This document shows, in pieces, positions 1-8,578 of a stretch of DNA of 64,000 nucleotides; within the stretch, counting starts at the first letter, position 1, and each line of letters opens with the position of its first letter. The notes below the pieces were generated by a model, which was not told the origin of the DNA, ran no database searches, and worked only from the letters and a program-made list of their open reading frames with translations. Position numbers and translations under genes: made by a program. This DNA is from Kocuria rosea subsp. polaris (lineage in GTDB: Bacteria; Actinomycetota; Actinomycetes; Actinomycetales; Micrococcaceae): contig MLDA01000007.1 of the NCBI GenBank assembly GCA_023896275.1, positions 1 to 64,000 on the forward strand. The letters are read 5' to 3'.

Positions 1-1401
1 GAGGCGAAGTTCCCTCACGTCGCCGGCGCCCTGCACCAGGGCCGGATCGACCCGGACACCGCGTCCCTGGTGACGGGGATGTTGAACAAGGTCGCCCGCC
101 GGGCCGACCCGGCGATGCTGGCCGAAGCCGAGGCCGAACTCGTCGATGCCGCCACAGGCGCCCTGACTGCCCGCCTCATCCGCCAGGCCACGGCCGAAGG
201 GAACGGCACCGACAACTCTCCCGAGCACCCCGACAACACCGCCGACAGCGACCAGCCAACAGGCGATTCCGCCGGCACTTCCCCGGAATGTGATCCTGCG
301 GGGCCGGTGGAGCCGGAGGAGGGGTTGGCGTTGAGCTACCCGCAGATGGTCAAGCTCGCCCATCAGTGGGGTGCCTGTCTGGATCAGGACGGCCCGGACC
401 CGGCGGCCGAGCGGGCGCAGGGCAAGCGTTTCCTCACGCTCGGACCGTTGAAGGACGGGCTGGTGTCGTTGACCGGTTCGCTGATGCCCGAAGTCGCCGC
501 GATGCTGCAGCTGGTCTTCGACGCGCACTCGAACCCCGCCGCCCGCACCACCGCCACCGACCCCCACACGGCAGGCGCGGACCCGACCGACATGGACGGG
601 GTTGGTTCGGACACCGCTGCAACCGCCGGTGCTGCTGCCAGCAGCCGGTTGTTGGACGAGCGCACACCTGCACAGAAGCGCCACGACATCCTGATGACCA
701 TGATTCAGGCCGCGTCCCGCTGCGAAGGCACTCCGAACCTCGGCGGGGATACCGCGACCCTGCTGGTGCATGTGAATGCGGAGGACTTGTTGGACCCGCA
801 GGGGTACGCGCAGCTCGAGGGCATCGATGCCCCGGTCACGGGGCGGATCGCCCACCGCTCGGCGTGTACTGGGGCGGTGCAGAAGGTCGTGTTCGACACC
901 CACGGGCGCATCATCACCCTCGGTGCGAAGGAGCGGGTGTTCACGGGGCATCAGCGTCGGGCGATCGCGGCCCGCGACGGCGGCTGTGTGATCCCGAACT
1001 GCACGATCCGGGCCGCCTGGTGCGAAGTCCACCACGTGAGCCCGTGGGCCCGGGGTGGGAAGACCACGATCGATAACGGGGTTCTTCTCTGCTGGCACCA
1101 TCACCACAGCCTCGACCGCTCCGGCTGGGACATCGAAATGCGTGAGGGTGTGGTTCATGTCAAGGCGCCGCCCTGGCTGGACCCGGACGGGGTCTTCGTC
1201 CCGGCTCCGACCTCGCAGACGAGGCAGCGGGCCAGAATCCTCGCCGCCGGGCAGACGCGCCAAACCGAGCCCAACCGAAACTCGCAGGGAGGGCGCGGCG
1301 CCAGTCCCGGCCGTAGCGGCGGAGGCGGCCACAGCGGGGACGACCCGCCTGACCCGCCCGATCCTACGGACGCGTCCGGCGGACACGATCGAGCCGCCTG
1401 A
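1..1401 (+). CDS. DUF222/HNH endonuclease domain protein (13E12 family), 5' end missing
   Basis: The reading frame is open from base 1, so the gene starts before the window and 466 residues remain. The first part is the helical DUF222 region. Near the C-terminus is an HNH nuclease core: C-x4-C (VIPNC), then W-C-E-V-HHV and the LLCWHHHH stretch, which supplies the metal and catalytic histidines. The last about 80 residues are Pro/Gly/Ser-rich and probably disordered. Proteins of this kind are multicopy in actinobacteria (REP13E12 relatives) and are thought to be mobile-element-derived nucleases; the biological role is not established. The middle (about residues 150-220) is a low-complexity Asp/Thr/Ala linker. 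No flanking repeats or integrase were visible on the side we can see. Confidence 0.88.
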   Translation, partial: EAKFPHVAGALHQGRIDPDTASLVTGMLNKVARRADPAMLAEAEAELVDAATGALTARLIRQATAEGNGTDNSPEHPDNTADSDQPTGDSAGTSPECDPAGPVEPEEGLALSYPQMVKLAHQWGACLDQDGPDPAAERAQGKRFLTLGPLKDGLVSLTGSLMPEVAAMLQLVFDAHSNPAARTTATDPHTAGADPTDMDGVGSDTAATAGAAASSRLLDERTPAQKRHDILMTMIQAASRCEGTPNLGGDTATLLVHVNAEDLLDPQGYAQLEGIDAPVTGRIAHRSACTGAVQKVVFDTHGRIITLGAKERVFTGHQRRAIAARDGGCVIPNCTIRAAWCEVHHVSPWARGGKTTIDNGVLLCWHHHHSLDRSGWDIEMREGVVHVKAPPWLDPDGVFVPAPTSQTRQRARILAAGQTRQTEPNRNSQGGRGASPGRSGGGGHSGDDPPDPPDPTDASGGHDRAA

Positions 1402-1568
1402 CCAGGCGCCTGGAACCCATACTCCCCAAACTGGGCCGGCATCGACCCGGGCCACGCGCGCAGGACGCATTTCAGGACCCCTGACTGGACTGAGGCGTGT
1501 CCTGCTTGCTCGTTTGTCGGGCGGCTGCCGTTGGCTGCGGTGGTTGGTTGGTCTCGGTGAGCCGAGAT

Positions 1569-2756
1569 TCAGGACGAGGCGCGCTCGCGCCGCGAGACGG
1601 TGACCGTGAATCTGGGATCTCGGTCGACTTGGCGCGTCAGGCCGACGAGCCGCTCCAGCTGCCCGCGGTAGCGCAGGTGGGAGTTCCAGACGCACCAGAG
1701 TTCGCCGCCGTCGGCCAGCACACGGCCGGCGTCCGCAAAGAGCTTGAGCGCGATGCCGGCGTGCACCGTGTTGCCCATGTGGAACGGCGGGTTCAGGACG
1801 ATGAGGTCCGCACTCCCGTCGGGTTGCCCGCTCAGGGCGTCATCGCGGACTGCCGTGACGCGGTCGGACACCCCGTTGGCCGCAGCCGTCGTCCGGGTCG
1901 ACAAGATCGCGGCCGCCGACTGGTCGCAAGCGAGAACCTGCAGGTCCGGGCGGGAGCGGGCGAGGAAAGCCGCGATGGTGCCGTTGCCGCAGCCCAGGTC
2001 GATGGCCAGTGCAGCCGGACGGGCCTGGGTGAGCGCGGGGAGGAGCAGCCGTGTGCCGGGATCGAGTTTGGCTCCGCCGAAGGTGCCGCCGGTGGCGGTC
2101 AGTACCAACTCGCGGCCGAGGCCGACGTCGTAGCTTGCGGTGTCCGGGACCGGCGGGCCGGGCGCGGGCCGCACGGCGCCGGAGGCCGTCAAGGCGCGGG
2201 CCTTGCGCCGGGCGAGGGAGGCACCGACGGACGAGAACGACTCGCCGAGCACGTCGTTCATGCTGCGGCTCATGTGCTTGACGCGACCGCCGGCCAGGAG
2301 GGTGACGTCGTCGTGGGCGAAGGTGGCGACGAGCCGGGCCCAGTCGCGCAGCTCGTCGAGTGAACGCGGCAACTGCATCACGACCAGGCGGATCCCGTCG
2401 AGCAGGTCCCTGCCCAGGGATTCGAGACCGCCATCGGCCGAGGGCTGGACGTGCCGGAAAGCGTCCGACAGCCCCAGCCGCTGGGCATTGGCGTCGATCG
2501 CCAACTGGGAGGCCAGCGCGTCGGTGTGCACCCGGAGGCCGGCGAGGCCAGCCGCTGCTAGACCTAGGGTCAGGGCGCCATAGTGGTCGCCGAGGACGGT
2601 CACTTCGCTGCCACTGAACCCGCCTGCGGCGACGGATTCGGTGGCCATGTCCAGCAGGAGCTCGTCGGCCGAATCATAGGCCTGCAGGTTTTCAGCCTCG
2701 ACGTCCGGCCAGCGACGCAGCGCCGCGAAGAGCGATGCCCGATCCGGGCCGCTCAC
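1569..2756 (-). CDS. Class I SAM methyltransferase, RsmC/RlmG-like rRNA guanine-N2 methyltransferase
   Basis: 395 aa. The C-terminal half carries the SAM-binding motif I (AIDLGCGNGTIA) and the N-P-P-F motif IV (LNPPFHMG), the signature of N2-guanine RNA methyltransferases of the RsmC/RlmG type. The N-terminal half is a degenerate second methyltransferase fold, as in that family. Target is probably 16S G1207 or 23S G1835; which one cannot be told. The frame extends to an ATG 33 bases upstream, but a GTG at 2756 overlaps the stop of the yigZ gene by four bases (GTGA), the usual coupling here, so I prefer it. It is co-transcribed downstream of the YigZ-family gene. Confidence 0.85.
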   Translation of the reverse strand: MSGPDRASLFAALRRWPDVEAENLQAYDSADELLLDMATESVAAGGFSGSEVTVLGDHYGALTLGLAAAGLAGLRVHTDALASQLAIDANAQRLGLSDAFRHVQPSADGGLESLGRDLLDGIRLVVMQLPRSLDELRDWARLVATFAHDDVTLLAGGRVKHMSRSMNDVLGESFSSVGASLARRKARALTASGAVRPAPGPPVPDTASYDVGLGRELVLTATGGTFGGAKLDPGTRLLLPALTQARPAALAIDLGCGNGTIAAFLARSRPDLQVLACDQSAAAILSTRTTAAANGVSDRVTAVRDDALSGQPDGSADLIVLNPPFHMGNTVHAGIALKLFADAGRVLADGGELWCVWNSHLRYRGQLERLVGLTRQVDRDPRFTVTVSRRERASS

Positions 2757-3442
2757 AGGTCGACCCACTCGGTTGCCCCGCGGCGCCATGAGGCGGCACC
2801 GGCAGTGTGGGAGGCCAGATACGCGGAGAACGCGTCCTCGGCATCGGCGGCGTCCGCCAGGGCGACGCGTACGCTGGCCTGCACCTGACCGTCGTCGCCG
2901 GGAGCGTAATCGACGCCGAGTACTTGGTGGCCCGACGTGCGCAGATCGTTCTCCAGGCGCGGAGCGATGGTCATCTCCGCGACGACGTCGTACAGCCGCA
3001 TCCGCTGCCGGCGCACGAGACGCGCCTGGTCGAGCGCGGCCGAGACCGACTCGGAGTAGGCGCGCACGAGGCCGCCGGCACCCAGCAGAACCCCGCCGAA
3101 GTAGCGAACGACGACGGCGACGACGTCGGAGAGGTCAGCGTCGCCGTCGTGCGTCTCACGGCGCGTGAGCGCTTCCAGCATCGGGGCTCCGGCTGTGCCG
3201 GAGGGCTCTCCGTCGTCGTTGCTGCGCTGGACGTCCCGGTCGGCGCCCAGGACGAACGCCGTGCAGTGGTGGCGCGCGTCGAAGTGGGACTTGCGCAGCT
3301 CCGCGACCAGTTCGCGGGCCTCTGCCTCGCTCTCGACGCGGCGCAAGTAGGTGATGAAGCGCGAGCGCTTGATCTCGAGCTCGTGCACCACGTCGGCCCT
3401 GATCGTGGTGTAGCCGGTGGCTCTCGTCTCGCTCTGATTCAC
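2753..3442 (-). CDS. IMPACT/YigZ family protein
   Basis: 229 aa. The family hallmarks are clear: N-terminal KRSRFI motif, then DDGEPSGTAGAPML, then VVVRYFGGVLLGAGGLVRAY. A C-terminal DUF1949-type RNA-binding-like domain follows. Bacterial YigZ proteins resemble eukaryotic IMPACT, which modulates GCN2, but the bacterial function is not known. It heads a two-gene operon with the downstream rRNA methyltransferase, which hints at a translation-linked role (inference). Its start lies about 50 bases from the divergent coaE gene, so the two promoters share a very short spacer. Confidence 0.92.
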   Translation of the reverse strand: MNQSETRATGYTTIRADVVHELEIKRSRFITYLRRVESEAEARELVAELRKSHFDARHHCTAFVLGADRDVQRSNDDGEPSGTAGAPMLEALTRRETHDGDADLSDVVAVVVRYFGGVLLGAGGLVRAYSESVSAALDQARLVRRQRMRLYDVVAEMTIAPRLENDLRTSGHQVLGVDYAPGDDGQVQASVRVALADAADAEDAFSAYLASHTAGAASWRRGATEWVDL

Positions 3443-3493
3443 CCGCCCAGCCTACCGGGCGGCGGGCCCTGGATGCTCGGTAGGGTAGAGGGC

Positions 3494-4126
3494 ATGACTG
3501 AGCAGCGCGAGCACGTGATCGATGTCGGCCTCACCGGCGGCATCGCCTCCGGCAAGTCGACGGTCGCCGCCGAGCTGGCCGCACTCGGTGCGACCGTGAT
3601 CGACGCGGACGCGTTGGCCCGGCAGGCCGTCGCACCCGGCACCGAGGGGCTGGCTGAGGTGGTTGCCGCCTTCGGCGAGAGCGTCTTGACCGCAGGCGGA
3701 GAGATGGACCGGGCCGCCGTCGGCCAGCTCGTCTTCGGGGATGCCGACGCTCGGGCGCGGCTCAATGGGATTATCCACCCGCGCGTACGTTCGGAAGCCT
3801 CGCGGATGCGACGCGAGGCGATCGCGGCCGCGGACGGCGGCCGGGCCGTCGTCGTGCAGGATATCCCTCTGCTCGTCGAGACGGGGCAGGCGGAGCGGTT
3901 CGATGTCGTGATCGTCGTGCAGGCCCCCGTCGAGGAGCGCGTGCGCCGCATGGCGTCCGATCGTGGCATGTCTGAAGCCGACGCGCGTGCTCGTATCGAC
4001 GCGCAGGCGACCGACGACGAGCGTGCGGCCGTCGCCGACGTGGTGCTGCGCAACGACTCGACGCGCGAGGATTTGATCCGGGCCGTACGCGCCGTGTGGC
4101 GCGAACTGACGGAGTTCCAGGCATGA
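3494..4126 (+). CDS. coaE: Dephospho-CoA kinase
   Basis: 210 aa cytosolic kinase for the last step of coenzyme A synthesis, phosphorylating the 3'-OH of dephospho-CoA with ATP. The P-loop GLTGGIASGKST sits at about residues 13-24, followed by the VIDAD motif and the lid region IHPRVR and PLLVETG that are typical of CoaE. The ATG at 3494 is chosen because TAGGGT at 3481-3486 makes a good -10 box seven bases before it, so the message is probably leaderless; the frame itself runs further upstream but with no family similarity. Many actinobacterial CoaE proteins carry a C-terminal extension; this one does not. The next gene overlaps by four bases. Confidence 0.95.
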   Translation: MTEQREHVIDVGLTGGIASGKSTVAAELAALGATVIDADALARQAVAPGTEGLAEVVAAFGESVLTAGGEMDRAAVGQLVFGDADARARLNGIIHPRVRSEASRMRREAIAAADGGRAVVVQDIPLLVETGQAERFDVVIVVQAPVEERVRRMASDRGMSEADARARIDAQATDDERAAVADVVLRNDSTREDLIRAVRAVWRELTEFQA

Positions 4127-4446
4127 GCCGGGCAGGCGAGCTCGAGCCGTTCCGCTTCGGGGCGGGTATGAAATGGGTACGGCGCCTGTTTCTCGTTGCG
4201 GCCGCGCTCTTGGCGGCCTGGCTCCTTGTCTGGCTCGGGTTCGGCGGGCGTGCGGACTTCGCCGCGGGCGAGCCGTACGGGGCGTCCGTCGCGGTGGGCG
4301 CGTGGCTCGGGTTCTCCGCGGTGGCGGTGGCTGTCGTGGCAGGCGTGATCTTCGCCCAGCAGCTCGTCATGGCCATCCTGGGCAGGATCGACGCGGGGCC
4401 ATTGTTCCCCGGGCTGCTGGGTCGGCGGGGGCGCCGTCGTCCGTAG
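4123..4446 (+). CDS. Small two-helix membrane protein
   Basis: 107 aa, starting at an ATG that overlaps the coaE stop (ATGA). Two hydrophobic stretches of about 20 residues are visible: LFLVAAALLAAWLLVWLGF and a second from about residue 58 rich in Ala/Val. The C-terminus is strongly basic (GRRGRRRP) and presumably cytoplasmic. I do not recognise a family. Small membrane proteins between coaE and uvrB are common in Micrococcaceae (recollection, not checked). Translation coupling to coaE suggests one operon; uvrB downstream has its own promoter. Confidence 0.7.
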   Translation: MSRAGELEPFRFGAGMKWVRRLFLVAAALLAAWLLVWLGFGGRADFAAGEPYGASVAVGAWLGFSAVAVAVVAGVIFAQQLVMAILGRIDAGPLFPGLLGRRGRRRP

Positions 4447-4458
4447 GCGATTTCGCCT

Positions 4459-4474
4459 TCGAAGAAAAGTTCGA
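4459..4474. promoter_or_regulatory. LexA-type SOS box upstream of uvrB
   Basis: TCGAAGAAAAGTTCGA differs at one position from the actinobacterial LexA consensus TCGAAC-N4-GTTCGA. It lies 43 bases before the uvrB start and about 30 bases before its -10 box, in the right place to block the promoter. uvrB is a classical LexA target, so DNA-damage induction of uvrB is a strong inference. Confidence 0.75.
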
Positions 4475-4505
4475 GGCATCGGGTGTCGTGGGCACCGGCT
4501 CGGGG

Positions 4506-4511
4506 TAGCCT
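4506..4511 (+). promoter_or_regulatory. -10 box of leaderless uvrB promoter
   Basis: TAGCCT ends six bases before the ATG at 4518, which places the transcription start on the A of the start codon. No Shine-Dalgarno sequence with sensible spacing is present, so uvrB mRNA is probably leaderless. Confidence 0.5.
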
Positions 4512-4517
4512 TGGGGC

Positions 4518-6626
4518 ATGAGCCTTGCCCACGACATTCAACGCGTCGTTGCCCCCTTCGAGGTCGTCAGCGAGTTCGAGCCGGCCGGGGACCAGCCGGC
4601 GGCCATCGCCGAGCTGACCGAGCGCATCAACGCCGGTGAGAAGGACGTCGTGCTCCTCGGCGCCACCGGAACCGGCAAGTCGGCGACGACGGCGTGGCTC
4701 GTCGAACAGCTCCAACGCCCCACGCTCGTCATGGTGCAGAACAAGACGCTGGCCGCGCAATTGGCGAACGAGTTCCGCGAGCTGCTCCCGAACAACGCAG
4801 TCGAGTATTTCGTCTCTTACTACGACTACTACCAGCCCGAGGCCTACGTCCCGCAGACGGATACCTTCATCGAGAAGGACTCCTCGGTCAACGAAGAGGT
4901 CGAACGACTGCGCCACTCCGCAACGAACGCGCTGCTGACGCGGCGGGACGTCATCGTCGTCGCGACGGTCTCCTGCATCTACGGTCTTGGTACGCCCGAG
5001 GAGTACGTCTCCGGGATGGTGACCCTGAAAAAGGGCATGGAGATGAACCGGGACGATATGCTCCGGCACTTCGTGAACATGCAGTACGCGCGCAACGACA
5101 TGGACTTCCAGCGTGGCACCTTCCGTGTGCGCGGCGACACCGTCGAGATCATCCCGGTCTACGAGGAACTGGCCGTGCGCATCGAGTTCTTCGGTGACGA
5201 GATCGAGAACATCTACACGCTGCACCCGCTGACAGGCGAGATCGTGCGCGAAGAAGACGAGATGTACGTGTTCCCGGCCAGCCACTACGTCGCCGGCCCC
5301 GAGCGCATGAACCGTGCTATCACTGCCATCGAGGATGAGCTCCGGGTTCGTCTCGACGAGCTGGAGGGGCAGAACAAGCTGGTCGAGGCCCAGCGGTTGC
5401 GCATGCGTACCACCTACGACCTCGAGATGATGCAGCAGATGGGTTTCTGCAACGGCATCGAGAACTATTCGCGCCACATCGACGGCCGCGGAGCCGGTAC
5501 CGCCCCGCACTGCCTTCTGGACTACTTCCCGGACGACTTCCTGCTCGTGGTCGACGAGTCGCACGTGACGATCCCGCAGATCGGTGCCATGTACGAGGGG
5601 GACATGTCGCGTAAGCGCACGCTCGTCGAGCACGGCTTCCGGCTGCCGTCGGCCATGGACAACCGCCCGCTGAAGTGGGACGAGTTCCTCGAGCGCATCG
5701 GTCAGACCGTCTACCTTTCGGCGACCCCGGGCAAGTTCGAGCTGGGGCAGTCCTCGGGTGTCGTCGAACAGATCATCCGGCCGACCGGTCTGGTCGACCC
5801 CGAGATCAAGGTCAAGCCGACGAAGGGCCAGATCGACGATCTCCTAGGGGAGATCCGCGAGCGTACCGAGCGCGACGAGCGCATCCTCGTCACGACGCTG
5901 ACGAAGCGCATGGCTGAGGACCTCACCGGGTACCTGACCGAGCACGGGGTGAAGGTCGAGTACCTGCACTCCGACGTCGACACGCTTCGCCGAGTTGAGC
6001 TCCTGCGCGAGCTGCGCATGGGGACCTTCGACGTGCTGGTCGGCATCAACCTCCTGCGCGAGGGCCTTGATCTGCCGGAAGTCTCTCTCGTCGCCATTCT
6101 CGACGCCGACAAGGAGGGCTTCCTCCGCTCGGGTACCTCGCTGATTCAGACGATCGGCCGCGCAGCCCGTAACGTCAACGGCCAGGTGCACATGTACGCC
6201 GACCGGATCACGGATTCGATGCGCAAGGCGATCGACGAGACCGACCGGCGTCGTGAGATCCAGGTCGCCCACAACAAGGAGCGAGGCGTCGACCCGCAGC
6301 CGCTGCGCAAGAGGATCGCGGACATCACCGACCAGCTGGCCCGTGAGGACGCGGACACCAAGGCGCTGCTCGAGGAGTTTGATTACGGCAAAGGCAAGCG
6401 CGGTATCAACGCGACCAAGACCGACTCCCAGCGCAATGTCGAGCCGGGCAAACGGAAGCTGGCAGCGGCCCCCGCGGAGGACCTCGGCGAGCTCATCGCG
6501 CAGATGACCGAACAGATGCACGCCGCAGCGGCGGACCTTCAGTTCGAGCTCGCGGCGCGCCTGCGCGACGAGCTGAGCGACCTCAAGAAGGAGCTGCGAC
6601 AGATGAAGGAGGCAGGCCACGCCTAG
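4518..6626 (+). CDS. uvrB: Excinuclease ABC subunit B
   Basis: 702 aa, full length for UvrB. It is the DNA-damage verification helicase of nucleotide excision repair, loaded by UvrA and then recruiting UvrC. Visible motifs in order: Walker [10 protein letters not shown] (about 48-56), the beta-hairpin tyrosine cluster [14 protein letters not shown] (about 97-110), DESH box VVDESHV (about 346), helicase motif V/VI region [20 protein letters not shown] and QTIGRAARN, and the C-terminal UVR domain ([13 protein letters not shown], about 665-685) that contacts UvrC. An SOS box lies upstream. The gene follows coaE, the common actinobacterial order. Confidence 0.98.
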   Translation: MSLAHDIQRVVAPFEVVSEFEPAGDQPAAIAELTERINAGEKDVVLLGATGTGKSATTAWLVEQLQRPTLVMVQNKTLAAQLANEFRELLPNNAVEYFVSYYDYYQPEAYVPQTDTFIEKDSSVNEEVERLRHSATNALLTRRDVIVVATVSCIYGLGTPEEYVSGMVTLKKGMEMNRDDMLRHFVNMQYARNDMDFQRGTFRVRGDTVEIIPVYEELAVRIEFFGDEIENIYTLHPLTGEIVREEDEMYVFPASHYVAGPERMNRAITAIEDELRVRLDELEGQNKLVEAQRLRMRTTYDLEMMQQMGFCNGIENYSRHIDGRGAGTAPHCLLDYFPDDFLLVVDESHVTIPQIGAMYEGDMSRKRTLVEHGFRLPSAMDNRPLKWDEFLERIGQTVYLSATPGKFELGQSSGVVEQIIRPTGLVDPEIKVKPTKGQIDDLLGEIRERTERDERILVTTLTKRMAEDLTGYLTEHGVKVEYLHSDVDTLRRVELLRELRMGTFDVLVGINLLREGLDLPEVSLVAILDADKEGFLRSGTSLIQTIGRAARNVNGQVHMYADRITDSMRKAIDETDRRREIQVAHNKERGVDPQPLRKRIADITDQLAREDADTKALLEEFDYGKGKRGINATKTDSQRNVEPGKRKLAAAPAEDLGELIAQMTEQMHAAAADLQFELAARLRDELSDLKKELRQMKEAGHA

Positions 6627-6658
6627 GGTAAGCGATGAACGTCCCACGACTCATGGGA

Positions 6659-6664
6659 TAGAAT
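6659..6664 (+). promoter_or_regulatory. -10 box for the riboswitch/TerC transcript
   Basis: TAGAAT at 6659-6664, with TGAACG at 6636-6641 as a plausible -35 at 17-base spacing. The predicted start near 6671 would put the riboswitch at the very 5' end of the transcript. Confidence 0.5.
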
Positions 6665-6670
6665 CAAGAG

Positions 6671-6884
6671 CACGTAGGGGAGTATCCCGAACACTGCGGA
6701 CGTCAACACGCTGACTCACCAAAGACGGTGCGCGGCCCGGAAACGGGCGGTGATCAGCCGGGCGCAGTGGCCGAACCCATCGATCCCGCCGCTGACGCGG
6801 TGGCCGGTCGTGGGCGGCGGAGAGACTTGCGGCACTGAGTTGTCCCTGCAGCGGCCGTGCTACCGGCCGCCCTACGAAAGGTAG
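6671..6884 (+). ncRNA. Manganese riboswitch (yybP-ykoY family) leader of the TerC gene
   Basis: The leader contains the conserved blocks of the yybP-ykoY aptamer: GTAGGGGAGTA (6675-6685), CGTCAACAC (6701-6709) and the 3' strand GAGAGACTT (6820-6828). The family senses Mn2+ and is the usual leader of terC/mntP-type exporters, so the gene context agrees. Downstream lies a 7-bp hairpin (6851-6857 with 6864-6870), then CCTAC-GAAA-GGTAG (6871-6884), a GNRA-capped hairpin that buries the Shine-Dalgarno AAAGG just before the GTG start. This suggests control at translation initiation: Mn2+ binding would open the site. Exact ends are estimated. Confidence 0.8.
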
Positions 6885-6887
6885 TCT

Positions 6888-7931
6888 GTGTCAGATCAGC
6901 TGACTTTTGAGTTCGAAGCCATCTCCCTGACGGTCCTCGGCCTCATCTTGCTCTTCGACCTCCTCTACGTGGTCAAGCGCCCCCACGAACCCTCCATGAA
7001 GGAAGCCGGCCTGTGGGTCGGCTTCTACGTGACCCTGGCCCTCGTCTTCGCCGGCCTCATGTACTGGCAGGCGGGCCCCGACTACGGCAAGCAGTTCGTA
7101 GCCGGCTGGGTCACCGAGTACAGCCTGAGCGTCGACAACCTTTTCGTCTTCATCATCATCATGGCGCGCTTCTCCGTGCCGCGGAAGTATCAGCAAGAGG
7201 TGTTGATGTTCGGCATCATCATCGCGCTGATCCTGCGCGGTATCTTCATCCTCATAGGTGCCACCGTGATCGAGCACTTCACCTGGGTGTTCTACCTCTT
7301 CGGCATCTTCCTGCTGTGGACCGCATGGCACCAGCTCAAGGACCAGGGTGAGGACGAGGAAGAGGGCGCCAACAACGGCCTGATCGCCCGGCTGACCCGC
7401 AAGCTGCCCGTCAGTGCCGACTACGACGGCAACAAGCTGCGCACCACGGTCGACGGGCGGCGGATGTTCACGCCCATGGTCCTGGTCTTCATCACGATCG
7501 GCATGACCGACCTGATGTTCGCGATCGACTCCATCCCCGCGATCTTCGGCCTGACGCAGAGCGCGTTCATCGTCTTCACGGCCAACATCTTCGCCCTCAT
7601 GGGCCTGCGCCAGTTGTACTTCCTGCTGGGCGGATTGATGGACCGGCTGATCTACCTCAAGCACGGGCTCTCGTTTATCTTGGCGTTCATCGGCGTGAAG
7701 CTCATCTTCCACGCGCTGAACCACAACGAGCTGCCGTTCGTGAACAACGGAGAGCACATCGAGTGGGTCCCGGACATCTCGACCAACTTGTCGCTGGTCG
7801 TCATCCTGTCGACGATCGTCATCGCCACCGCCGCCTCCCTGTTGTCCAAGAAGGGCCGTGAAGCCGCCGCCGTGGCCAAGGAGGTCAAGGAGGCCAAGGA
7901 GACCGAGCAGGTTAATTCGGAAGAGAAGTAG
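6888..7931 (+). CDS. TerC family integral membrane protein, probable Mn2+ exporter
   Basis: 347 aa with about nine hydrophobic segments. TerC hallmarks are present: EYSLSVDNLFVF (about 80-91) with the acidic membrane residue of the metal path, and the internal repeat TDLMFAIDSIPAIFGLT (about 205-221). TerC/Alx proteins move manganese out across the cytoplasmic membrane, in some lineages for metalation of secreted proteins. The Mn riboswitch directly upstream supports a manganese role rather than tellurite resistance. Start is GTG at 6888, behind AAAGG. The tail is cytoplasmic, Lys/Glu-rich. A strong bidirectional terminator follows. Confidence 0.9.
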   Translation: MSDQLTFEFEAISLTVLGLILLFDLLYVVKRPHEPSMKEAGLWVGFYVTLALVFAGLMYWQAGPDYGKQFVAGWVTEYSLSVDNLFVFIIIMARFSVPRKYQQEVLMFGIIIALILRGIFILIGATVIEHFTWVFYLFGIFLLWTAWHQLKDQGEDEEEGANNGLIARLTRKLPVSADYDGNKLRTTVDGRRMFTPMVLVFITIGMTDLMFAIDSIPAIFGLTQSAFIVFTANIFALMGLRQLYFLLGGLMDRLIYLKHGLSFILAFIGVKLIFHALNHNELPFVNNGEHIEWVPDISTNLSLVVILSTIVIATAASLLSKKGREAAAVAKEVKEAKETEQVNSEEK

Positions 7932-7944
7932 CCGCTGGCAACAC

Positions 7945-7990
7945 GAAAGCCGTGTGGCCGCCCCGTCCAGGGTGGTCACACGGCTTTCGT
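7945..7990. terminator. Bidirectional terminator between terC and the HhH-GPD gene
   Basis: Inverted repeat CGAAAGCCGTGTGGCC / GGTCACACGGCTTTCG arms around a short loop. The A-run on the left and T-run on the right make it usable from both of the convergent genes. Confidence 0.85.
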
Positions 7991-8002
7991 CGCCTCCGGC
8001 GC

Positions 8003-8578
8003 TTACTTCTTGGCGGCCTTGGCCGCAGCCTTCATGGCCTTCTTGTTTTGGCGCACCCGCTGCAGCGAGGCGTCGTCAACGATGTCCGCGACCGACAGAT
8101 CGGCCCCGTCCTCGCCGTAGGCTCCGGCGGCCTCCCGCCAGCCCGTTGCCGTCAGTCCGCGCTGCTTGCCGAGCAGGGCCAGGAAGATCCTGGCCTTCTG
8201 GTCGCCAAATCCGGGCAGTGACTTGAGCCGTTTGAGGATCTCTCGTCCGTCCGGGTCGCCCTCGGTCCAGATGTTCTCGGCCTTGGACCCCCAGTCGTCG
8301 CGGATCGCGGCGCACACGGCCTGAACGCGTCCGGCCATGGAGCCGGGAAAGCGATGCACGGCCGGGCTGATGCGGAAGATCTCGACGAACTCGTCGGGCT
8401 TCAGGTCCGCGAGCGTCCCAGGCTCGAGTGTGCCAGCGCGGTCGGCGATCTTGGCGGGGCCGGCGAACGCCGACTCCATCGTCACCTGCTGGTCCAGCAG
8501 CATTCCGATGAGCAGGGCGAGCGGGTCGCGGTCCAGCAGCTCGTCGGCGGCCGGGTCTCCGGTGATGTGCAGGCTCAC
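8003..8578 (-). CDS. HhH-GPD-type base excision repair protein
   Basis: 191 aa. The helix-hairpin-helix segment LKSLPGFGDQKARIFLALLGKQ (split, about 120-141) matches the HhH-GPD glycosylase superfamily, and the N-terminus DPLALLIGMLLDQQVTMESAF is typical of the small actinobacterial subfamily (TIGR03252-like). There is no C-terminal iron-sulfur cysteine cluster. Substrate is unknown. The C-terminus is Lys/Ala-rich, as in DNA-binding tails of high-GC bacteria. The GTG at 8578 overlaps the stop of the upstream hydrolase by four bases; a longer open frame upstream is antisense coding noise. Confidence 0.82.
   Translation of the reverse strand: MSLHITGDPAADELLDRDPLALLIGMLLDQQVTMESAFAGPAKIADRAGTLEPGTLADLKPDEFVEIFRISPAVHRFPGSMAGRVQAVCAAIRDDWGSKAENIWTEGDPDGREILKRLKSLPGFGDQKARIFLALLGKQRGLTATGWREAAGAYGEDGADLSVADIVDDASLQRVRQNKKAMKAAAKAAKK

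Noticed and set aside
3771-5633. 620-aa open frame opposite coaE and uvrB
   Set aside because: It covers two unrelated real genes in antisense and shows no motif.
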